A stretch of DNA of 64,000 bases, from assembly GCF_030035675.1 (NCBI RefSeq), contig NC_084484.1, positions 188,358,934-188,422,933 on the forward strand, given 5' to 3'. Positions 13,401 through 21,460 of the stretch are shown here, in pieces. How positions within the stretch are numbered: position 1 is the first letter of the stretch; each line of letters begins with the position of its first letter. The position numbers and the translations under genes are program-made. The notes under the pieces were generated by a model, which did not search any database, had not been told where the DNA came from, and saw only the letters and a list, made by a program, of their open reading frames with translations. The stretch comes from Rhineura floridana. Its lineage: Eukaryota > Chordata > Lepidosauria > Squamata > Rhineuridae.

Positions 13401-15791
13401 TTCTGTAGGAAATAGGAGCCACCACCCAGAAAGCCCTGCCCTGCCTCGCCTCAAATTCAGGAGCATATCAGTCACACACCGAGGAGCCCTTGTGGGTCTC
13501 CTGGGCAGCCTCTGCATGCTGCTCACCTGGAAAGTCCGTAGCCAATCCTGCAGTTCAGGGGGTGGGGTCAACGGGGGGACATGCCGGCAGCGTGCCTGAC
13601 CTGCCTTTGCGTTCCGCAAATCCCCAAATGTGGCAGTGGGACTAGCAACACAGGGGCCCAGCATTCTAGACAGGAAATAAGTGTATTAGGTCTCCTTGGT
13701 AGAGGAATAACCCGAGTTGTCACAAGTTTTTCTCCAACAAGAATCTGCTTAAGTCAGGAACCTAGCTGGAGACTGACCATACTTCACAACTGGTTCCTTG
13801 GAGAAGCTTCCCACACCCCACCCCACCCCACAGACAACCTCCTTACCTGCCCCTCTCAGAACCCCTGCATAGTTTTTTACCAGGGGACTGGGCTCTGCCA
13901 TCTGGGCCATTCTCTGACTTGCGTTTCATCTGCAATGTGAAGAGATGGGGTGGAGTGGAGTCATGCGAATTCAGAAAGCTCTCCAGCTCAGCAGGAAATA
14001 AAGTAAAGCCATGCATGCAAACACCATAACCCAAACACAACAGTCCAAGTAGGGCACCCCTACCACCACTGGAGAGCAGCCACTAACTTAGTCACTGCCC
14101 CTCCCCACCCTATCTAAAGAGTCAACAGCAAAACATTGTTCCAAGGAATGTTCTGACCCGGAAACCCTATTTTGGGACAGACAACATCGTAAGAAAACAG
14201 AGAATAAAGATTTATCACACAGCAGTCCCTCCACACACACACCCGCTTCCAACAGCTATTGCCTGCTTGTCTTTCTTTCTGGTGGCTTTGAGGGCTACAA
14301 ACCTACCCAATATTCTCACGATTGCAAACTAAAACTCTCCAGAAACAGAAACGCCCAGGCTTCAAAATTGCTCCGGGTGGATCAGAAAAGACGCTAGGAA
14401 TAAGGTATTACATTAAAAAAACTCCAGCAAATTTGTTTTGTGTTGCACAGTACCTTGCTTGCTCCAATAGTAAAACAAACACAACTCACACACTGCTGTC
14501 ACAATCATTTGCAAGGCTTAACTGAAAGCATTGGCCACCACCATCCAGAGCCAGCCTCCATTGGTGTTGCATAGAAAGTTAAACCCAAAGTAAAGATTGG
14601 TGGCCAACCGGCTAGAAGGCCACCTTCCTTAGGATCACTGGAGACTGCTTTATACAGCCATTTTTCTGCGCTAGAACAGGAAAGCCTGCAAACCTCAAGG
14701 GCTCACTCCTCAACCTCTGTACCGCAAGCACCTGTTGGGGACAGTGGTATAGTAGCAAATGCAAAAGTGCAGGATCCGTTCATGTTAGTCACAGCCACAT
14801 CCCTCCCCCTTTCCTGCTGTGGGGTTGAGAATGAGATCCTTGTTAATGCTTTCTCCCACAATAACAAATGTCCCTAGGAACTGATAAGCATGAAAGGGAA
14901 GAGCATTATCTACTTAAAAGTGTCTTCTCAGTAGCTGACTCATCTCCTTTCATTCTAACTGACTGGCTCCAATCATCAGGAAAGGTCAAGGAAGTGTGTT
15001 AGAAGATTCTTCTCAGTCGCTAAGACATCCCCCTTTCATGCTGATTCACAGGATGCTCCAGACATAGGGACCCTGCACCCAAAAAGGTAAAGGATCTAAG
15101 ACTCCCTGAGACTCTGGATGACTACACCCCTGGTTGGGAAACTTTGTATGAGCAAAGACAGCTCTAAGTAGTACAACCAGCTTTATAGTGGGAGTTCAGA
15201 ACTAGCTCTTCACCCTCTGCTGATTAAAATCGTGACAACAGAGATGTCTTTTTCTTTCCTGAGGAGCCAGATAAACTGTTGAACTACCCCCCCAACTCCA
15301 GAGTACGACCCTTTCACCTTGGGCCGGGTGTGCCGGATGAGGCCCCCACCCTCCGTCCGCTCCAGGTAATCGATCCAGCGTTCGTCCACCGTGTAGTAGA
15401 AGTAGACATCTCCCCCGCTTTCCTCCCCATCGCTGCTTCCTCCGCTCTCCTCATCCTCAGATTCCGCCCCCCCCAGGGGGTAGGAACTACTGGGCTCCGG
15501 GTCCAGATCTGCCAAACCGTCTGGCTCCCAACAGCCCTGAACGGGGGCTTGGCTCGAACACAGTGCGCCCTCGCCCTCCTCCTCCTCCTCCTGAGCCTGG
15601 AAGAGGAAGCAAGTCAGGGAAGGACGGGCGGACGAAGCACCTCATCAAAGACCCTCCCTCACTTCCAAGCCCGCTCTGCAGGGCCGGCGCAGCGGCCCAC
15701 CCACCCCAAAAGGCACAAGAAAGCAGGCGGCGCAATGGGGGACTCGCCCAGGCTGCTGTGAAGCCCACCTCCGTGGCGGTGCCATTCCGGG

Positions 15792-15823
<32 letters not shown>

Positions 15824-16254
15824 CTGGCAGGGTCCGGCCGGCGGGAGCAGATCACCCGCTGGCTGTTGAGCTCCAGGATCCGGGCAGTGACGCCCTTGAC
15901 GCGCAGCAGGTCCTCTGGGGAGGCGAAACCCTTCAGCTCCTGGGGGGGAGGAGAGGGCAGCAGAGTCACAGCAGGACCCCCGCCCGGGACGGACACGGAG
16001 CCGCCCTTCCGCCCAGCAGAGCCGCTTCTGCGGGCAGAACCCCCTCGGCGGGCGAGAAACGCAAGGAAGCCGACGAAACCGCGCGCCTGGGGGAGGGATC
16101 ACCCCCGGACGCCTGGGTCCCTCACCTCTCTCTTGCGCACGATGCCCCTCGCCCGGCGGCGCCCGATCCCGACCAGGGCCCGCTCGAGCTCTGCTACACC
16201 GGCCCGGTTGATGTCGAGCTTGCCGCCGCCCGGCCCGCCCGCCGATCCCGACAT
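7484..16254 (-). CDS. FBXW7-like F-box/WD40 protein with N-terminal helix-hairpin-helix pair
   Basis: Predicted SCF ubiquitin-ligase substrate receptor, 732 aa, 13 exons: 16254-16126, 15939-15769, 15596-15318, 13929-13847, 13665-13527, 13131-12997, 10789-10666, 10582-10446, 9587-9474, 9384-9203, 9078-8853, 8765-8555 and 7752-7484; all phases match. From exon 4 on it follows FBXW7 (MKRK...[19 protein letters not shown]-box [19 protein letters not shown], eight WD40 repeats). The phosphodegron-binding arginines (R465, R479 and R505 of human FBXW7) are all kept, in [17 protein letters not shown] and [10 protein letters not shown]. Exons 1-2 instead encode [26 protein letters not shown] and [16 protein letters not shown], a ComEA-like (HhH)2 fold. 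A poly-Ala run of 10 and a Glu/Ser-rich exon 3 follow. Exon 4 begins exactly with ATG, so a shorter FBXW7-core isoform is possible. The start ATG was chosen because it directly precedes the HhH and has G at -3. Confidence 0.9.
7845..8030 (+). repeat. tRNA-derived SINE remnant
   Basis: Diverged member of the reptile family that reads like GCATAGCTCAGTGATAGAAC, then a tRNA B-box-like stretch, then TCTGAAACCCCAGAGGACTG. It sits in the last FBXW7L intron. Related copies are at 27665-27850 and 52175-52385. Confidence 0.55.
8147..8448. mobile_element. hAT-type non-autonomous transposon (MITE), 302 bp
   Basis: The ends are imperfect inverted repeats: AAAGAGTTTCCAAACGG on the left, TTTGGAAACTGCTGG on the right. 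An exact 8-bp direct repeat GCTGACCC flanks them at 8139-8146 and 8449-8456. Eight base pairs is the target-site length of the hAT superfamily. GTGGTCTGCAG recurs near both ends, and there is no transposase frame inside. It lies in the last intron of FBXW7L. Confidence 0.75.
9985..10110 (-). repeat. L2-clade LINE 3' tail
   Basis: Reverse complement of the tail unit GCCGCCCTGGGCTCCTGCTGGGA, preceded by TTAAAGTG and TTTTAGTG runs. The same tail ends the L2 copies at 19130-20640 and 59280-60312. The rest of the intron (9588-10445) shows nothing I recognise. Confidence 0.65.
10995..11145 (-). repeat. L2-clade LINE 3' tail
   Basis: Same tail as at 9985, reverse orientation, ending in an AT-rich run. 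The remainder of this FBXW7L intron (11146-12996) holds pyrimidine-rich sequence and no coding or repeat signal that I can support. Confidence 0.65.
13930..15317. other. FBXW7L intron 3, no recognisable content
   Basis: Between the acidic exon 3 and the MKRK exon 4. I see no exon, RNA gene or repeat that I can support here. Confidence 0.5.
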
Positions 16255-16383
16255 CGCTGCCGCCCGGAGCCAGTCGGCCGGTCGGACTGCGCCTGCGCGC
16301 CCACCCTGCCCCGCCCCTCTCGCAAGGACCCCCGTAAACATCGCGAGATGAGAGCAGGCACTTCCGGTCCAAGAGGAAGAAAC
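16255..16383 (-). promoter_or_regulatory. FBXW7L promoter, CpG-rich, ETS and NRF1-like sites
   Basis: The 129 bp between the FBXW7L ATG and the AATAAA of the left RRP8 3'-end copy. On the reverse strand it carries ACCGGAAGTG (16359-16368), the full ETS/GABP consensus. It also carries CTCGCGAT, close to the TCTCGCGAGA element, and a GCGCAGGCGCA NRF1-like site near 16288-16300. There is no TATA box. FBXW7L therefore probably starts inside the 3' end of the preceding gene. The duplicate at 21287-21402 has lost the ETS core. Confidence 0.6.
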
Positions 16384-16437
16384 TTTATTCACAGAGATAC
16401 AGCCGCTCCCGCCCCAGCCACGCCCTTCCCGCCTGCG

Positions 16438-16920
16438 TCATCGTCGCTTGTAGAGGCAAGGCCGGAGCACCAGGCCTGGCGGGGGAGGGGCCCGAGGACC
16501 TGGATCTGGACTCTGTGGCCTCTGCCCTCGTGGGGCCGCCGGGGCCGGAGCACGGACCTTGCACAGCGCGAAGGTGTAGAAGTGGCTGCCGGAGACGTCC
16601 TGGGGAGAGAGAGGAACGGCTGCCTGAGCGGAGAGGCGGGAGGCCCGAGGGGCACGTCACCCGTCCCGCCCTTCTCTGACCCTCCCCGGCAGGCTCTGGG
16701 GGCGGTGGCTGGCCGGCTGGCTGTCCCTCACCCCCTCCCCCCGGACACGCTGCGACTGCTTCACCCAGGTGGGTCAGAGCGGCTTTTCCTCCCCCCCCCC
16801 CCCCGCTGCTCAGAGGAAGGGAGGGAGGCTGCTCCGCCCGCTGGGCCGGGCCTGGCCTTACCTTGGAAACCAGCTTGAAGCCCAGCTGGGCGAGCGCCCC
16901 CACGAAGGCCCGGACGTCCC
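16438..16920 (-). pseudogene. RRP8 3'-end copy: intact last exon plus truncated penultimate exon
   Basis: 16599-16438 is an open 162-bp copy of the RRP8 last exon (starts [15 protein letters not shown], ends LRPCLYKRR, stop). 16862 to about 16918 is the 3' part of the penultimate exon ([16 protein letters not shown] plus donor). The exon's 5' part and acceptor were removed by the 602-bp deletion, so it cannot be spliced normally. It keeps AATAAA at 16384-16389. The open frame shows that the copy is recent or that the segment is constrained for another reason, such as serving as FBXW7L promoter. Confidence 0.85.
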
Positions 16921-17469
16921 TAAGAGGTTAATCAACAAATCCCACAAAGCACAGCAGGTAAAAAAGATGTATGAAAGGTCTGGGAGAAAACAAGCGTCTT
17001 TGCCACCAAAAACACTTTAATGTTAGCTTTATGTAGTATTTTATTGTTCTTGTTGATGCTTTTAATTATTAGCTTCTATTTAAAGAATGTGTTTTACTGT
17101 TTGCCCTGTAAGGAGCCCAGGGAATATTTGACGAGTGGCTGCAAAAATGTAATAAAACATGCAAGCAGCAGAAGATAACCGCCAAGCAGGCTGTGAGCAC
17201 AACTACCTTCTCCCATCCGCCTTTGTTCTGCACTGACGGATGTTCAGAGGCAAGCTGGTGCTGCCACCTCTGATCCTGCGGGTAGCCTGTAGCAATCATG
17301 ACCAGTAGCCACTGATAGTCTTATCCTCCATGAATCTGCATAATCAGTTCCCTCTAAAAATCATCACCATTTCTGGCAACAGCAAATTACCTAACAAACC
17401 TATTTTCCCTGCTTGCAAGGCTCACAGCAATTACAAAACCTAAAGTCAGTCTATCATAATAGTAATAAT

Positions 17470-17820
17470 AATAAAAAGTGCTATTTAGATACACCAGCAC
17501 TCTTCAGGTACTTGAAAGGTTGTCACAGAGAAGATCTCTTCTTGATCATCCCAAAGTGCTGGACATGGAATAATGGGCTCAAATTGCAGGAAGCCAGACT
17601 TTGGCTGAACATCAGGAAAAACTTCCTAACAGCTGGAGTGGCACAACAATGGAACCAATGACCTAGGGTGGTGGTGGGCTCTCCAACACTGGAGGCATTC
17701 AAGAGGCAGTTGGACAGCCATGCGTTGGGTATGCTTTAACTTGGATTTCTGTATTGAGCAAGGGGGTTGGGCTACAGGGCCTTACAGGCCCCTTCCAACT
17801 CTACCATTCCATGATTCTAC
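17470..17820 (+). repeat. CR1 LINE 3' end (duplicated at 23090-23440)
   Basis: Contains the CR1 3' ORF2/UTR signature: GGACATGGAATAATGGGCTC, then CTTCCTAACAGCTGGAG, then CCTTCCAACTCTACCATTCC and the ATTCTATGATTCT-like end. It predates the segmental duplication, since both copies carry it. Confidence 0.7.
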
Positions 17821-18239
17821 ATGAGGGAAGTTTGGCCAGGCTTTCAAAGACCATTCATCTTGAGGTTCTTGTTCACTGCAGCCTTAGATTCTAGCTTGTG
17901 GAAGAGCTGCTGCCTCCTTTGTGATTTCTGGTAGAGATCAGAGGAGGGAGTTGCTCAAGGCTGCCACTCTGTGACTTTCAGGAATGACCCAAAGGCACCT
18001 TGGCTGAAGCCCTTCACTGACCAATAAAATAAGCATCAGGTAGAGCTACAAGCTTTAATCACTAGGTCAATCCACTAAAGGATTATCTAGTCCAGCATGC
18101 TGTTTCCCACAGTGGCTGGCCAGATGCCTTCCGGAAGCCATGAGTGGATAGGAGCCTAGAAAACTGTCTTATGCTGGCCCATTGGGGTCCATATAGGTCA
18201 AGGTTAGGGAACTTGTGGTGTACATGGCTCCCACCCCCC

Positions 18240-18400
18240 CGCTGCCTTTTTCATCCTCACACAACCCAGTGAAGTAGATTAGGCTCAGAGACAGTGACAA
18301 GGTCACCCAGTGAGCTTCACAAGTGAGTGGAGATTCGAACCCTGGCCTCTCCCAGGTCCTAGTCCAACACTCTAACCACTACACCACACTGGCTCTCACT
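18240..18400 (-). repeat. MIR-like tRNA-derived SINE (duplicated at 23860-24020)
   Basis: The reverse strand has GTGTAGTGGTTAGAGTGTT and GGGTTCGAATCTCC boxes and then the CTCACTGGGTGACCTTGTCA core. Diverged LINE/SINE-tail sequence flanks it at about 18080-18220 and 18400-18600. Confidence 0.6.
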
Positions 18401-19129
18401 GAATCCAACACATCTGGCGTGCCACACGTTTCCCATCCTTGATCAGCTCAATATTGTCTACATGCTGACTCTCACTGGAGGCTCTCCAGGATTTCAGACA
18501 AAGGTCTCTTCCAGCCCTGCCGGAAGCTGCCAGGAACTGACCGACATACAAAGCAGGTGATCTCTCTCCCGCAGAGAGACAGCCCAACAGCTGGTATTCA
18601 AAAGGGAGGGATCTTACAATCCAACTTGAGGGATTTTACAATCCAACTGGGGACAGGGACAATTAAGTGGCTCTTTGGATGCCAAATCTCAAAGCAGCAA
18701 TACTGAAAGTCTTTGTAAAAACTGTCTTCTTTATTTAGACTATTTTGAAAAGGGAAGCAAATGTGTCTCCAGATATCAGCAGTCCTGCCATTTCTGGCTT
18801 CTTGACCTCTGCACTCTTTCACAGGCCACAATTTTTCACCTCAGAAGATGAGAAATGTTTTGGAAGGATCCCAAAGAATCTAACTGCTGCAATGGGGTTG
18901 AATGGAAATGAATGACTCACTACAGGTAAATCATAGGAAAATCAATCCAGAAGTGCGTAGAGACTTCTGAAATAGGACAGCTGAGCCAGGCTTGAACAGC
19001 TTATCATAGAATCATAAAATAGTAGCGTTGGAAGGGGCCTATAAGGCCATTGAGTCCAAATCCCAAGAGTTTACTCATTGCATACATACAGACCACAAAC
19101 ACACATGGATCTTTCTGTCACATGCACAT

Positions 19130-20640
19130 ACTTTACATATTCCAGGAAATGGAGTCTTAGACCCTTCTGAGGCCTACTGTGAATTGTTTGCAAGACACTC
19201 TGAGGGAAAAGTTGCTCGCCTCCATAGCAGTCTTGATGCCCCATCCACATCTATTGTAGTCCCCAATAAGGTGTCCAGTGCAATGTCTGCTGCAACTTCT
19301 TGGGATCAGTTTCAGTTAATTATGCCTGATGATGTGGACAAGGTGCTTGTGATGATGCAACTAGCAATGTGTCCTCTTGACCCTTGCCCTTCTTGGCTTA
19401 TTAAAGCTTGCCGAGTGGGTTTGACCAAGTGTATCCAGGGGGTGGTCAATGCATCATTGCAGGAGGGAGTGGTTCCAGCCGCTTTGAAAGAGGTGTTGAT
19501 CTGACCACTCCTGAAAAACCCCACCCTGGACCCATTGGTCTGCGACAACTACTGCCTGGTGGCAAATACCCCCCTTTTAGGGAAGGTGATTGAGAGGGTT
19601 GTGGCTTAGCAATTACAAGCACTCTTGAATGGAACAGGTTATCTTGACCCATCACAGCCTGGGTTCAGGCCTGGTTATGGGACTGAATCGGCCTTCGTCA
19701 CCCTGATGGATGACCTCTATCAGGAGAAGGACAGGGGAGCGCGACCCTGTTATTCTTACTTAATCTCTCAGCGGCTTTTAATACCATTGACCATGGTATC
19801 CTTCTGGGCCGACTTGGTGAGATGGGTATTGGAGGCACTGTTTTACAGTGGTTCCGATCTTATCTCCAGGGTCGTTCTCAGAGACTAGCATTGGGTGACT
19901 GTCTTTTGGCCCCCTGGCAGCTGTGCTGTGGGGTGCCGCAGGGTAGCATCTTGTCCCCCATGCTGTTTAACATCTATATGAAGCCCTTGGGAGCAGTCAT
20001 CAGGAGGTTTGGGGCGAGGTATCAGCAGTATGCTGATACCCAGCTCCATTTCTCCAGAACATCTGAATCGGGAGAGGCCATGCAAGCCCTGGACCGCTGC
20101 CTGGACTCGCTGGTGGGCTGGATGAGGACCAATAAACTGAGTCTGAATCCTAGCAAGACAGACACTGTGGTCAGTTGGGCTCGTACTCCCTCTGAAAGAG
20201 CAGGTCCATAGTCTGGGGGTGTGCCTGGATCCATCTTTGTCACTAGAGGCCCAGGTGACCTCAGTGGCTAGGAGTGCCTTTTCCCTCCCCTTAAATGTTA
20301 GACAGGCGCCATCTCTGTTATCTTTTTGGCACCTACTGAAGACCTTCCTCTTTCAACAATCCTTTTAAGCAGAGACATTATCCCAGTCTGCATCTGTGCT
20401 GGAATTGTTTTTTAAACCTCTTGTTTTTAAAGATGTTTTTAAAGCTTTTTAAAAAAATGTTTTTAAAGATGTTTTGTTTTAATGTTTTTAAAGATGTTTT
20501 TTATTTATTTAGTTATTGTTTTAATATATTTTACAATCTGTTTTTTGATGGTTTAAAGTGTTTTTAGTGCTTTCATTTGCCGCCCTGGGCTCCTGCTGGG
20601 ACGAAGGGCAGGATATACATTTAATGAATAAATAGCATTT
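19130..20640 (+). mobile_element. L2-clade LINE, 5'-truncated and decayed
   Basis: Frames contain the L2 reverse-transcriptase blocks: LVMMQLAMCPLDPCPSWLI, then [37 protein letters not shown] and WMRTNKLSLNPSKT. The 3' tail is GCCGCCCTGGGCTCCTGCTG followed by TAATGAATAAATA. Several frame changes and stops are present, and a part of ORF2 near the end is missing. Confidence 0.8.
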
Positions 20641-20759
20641 TAGTGCAAATTTATTCTAATAAACACATTTTTGTATGCAGTTTTGACTAATGTACACATT
20701 TTTGCAAGCAATTTGTCCTTATAATGAATTTTTGTATTTTATTTTCACATTATATTAAT

Positions 20760-21212
20760 TATATTATTTATTTATTTATTTATTTTATATTTATTTATTA
20801 AATTTATATACCGCCTTTCCTCCCAGGATTCCAGGGCAGCAAACAAAACACTAAAAACACTGAAATGTCTTAAAAACAGACTTTAAAATTTATTAAAACA
20901 AAACATCTTTAAAAACAACTTTTTCTAAAAAAACTTTAAAAACATCTTAAAAAGCAATTTCAGCACAGATGCAGACTGGGATGTCGACTTAAAAGGCTTG
21001 TCGAAAGAGGAAGGTATGAATATAAATGTCTGGACCAAGTTGTTTCTTGTTGAAAGAAAGATGTTGAAAGATGAAGGTCTTCAGTAGGTGCCGAAATATG
21101 GGGCCTGTAACATTTAAGGGGAGGGAATTTCAAAGAATAGGTGCCACTATGCTAAAGGTCTCTTTCTGATGTTGTGCAGAATGGGCCTCCTGATAAGACG
21201 GTATAAGATAAG
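20760..21212 (-). mobile_element. L2-clade LINE 3' fragment
   Basis: Reverse-strand L2 3' end: ATACCGTCTTATCAGGAGG near 21205, down to the CCGCC...AATAAATAAA tail. It lies tail to tail with the + strand L2 that ends at 20640, so the two form a loose inverted repeat. The element's truncated 5' end abuts the duplication copy at 21213. Confidence 0.7.
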
Positions 21213-21286
21213 ACCAGCACCCGCTCGAGCTCCGCTACACCGCCCCGGTTGATGTCAAGCTTGCCCCTGCCCGCCGATCCCAACAT
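21213..21286 (-). pseudogene. FBXW7L exon 1 stub (start codon and first HhH half)
   Basis: ATG at 21286, then MLGSAGRGKLDINRGGVAELE in frame until it runs into the L2 at 21212. It lacks the exon's 3' half and its donor site. Gly and Arg codons differ from the working copy, and CpG sites have decayed. It cannot encode the protein. Confidence 0.85.
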
Positions 21287-21402
21287 CGCTGCCGCCTGGA
21301 GCTGGTCGGACTGCGCCTGCGCGCCCACCCCGCCCCTCTCGCAAGGACCCCCGTAAACATCGCAAGACAAGAGCAGGCACTTCCAGTCCAAGAGGAAGAA
21401 AC

Positions 21403-21408
21403 TTTATT
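21403..21408 (-). promoter_or_regulatory. RRP8 poly(A) signal
   Basis: AATAAA on the reverse strand, 53 bp after the RRP8 stop in the right duplication copy. Confidence 0.75.
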
Positions 21409-21460
21409 CACATCAAGAGATACAGCCACTCCCGCCCCAACCACGCCCCTCCTGCCTGCA

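Larger units (their letters stand above)
16168..18605. repeat. Segmental duplication, left copy (FBXW7L side)
   Basis: Matches 21213-24223 in direct orientation. It holds FBXW7L exon 1 and promoter, a truncated RRP8 3' end, and 1.7 kb of repeat-bearing intron. By eye, 16921-18605 differs from 22539-24223 at about three positions. A 602-bp piece present on the right (about 21937-22538) is missing here, with GTCCC shared at the breakpoint. Left of 16168 the sequence continues as native FBXW7L, and right of 18605 it enters unrelated sequence. Confidence 0.9.
18606..21212. other. 2.6-kb insert between the two duplication copies
   Basis: Unique to this gap. It comprises about 400 bp without recognisable content, a CR1 tail (18999-19060), an L2 LINE in + orientation and an L2 3' part in - orientation. 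The right limit of the gap is exactly where the reverse L2 begins, directly against the right duplication copy. Confidence 0.7.

Noticed and set aside
16438-16920. Second working RRP8 3' end
   Set aside because: The last exon is open, but the penultimate exon lacks its 5' half and acceptor.
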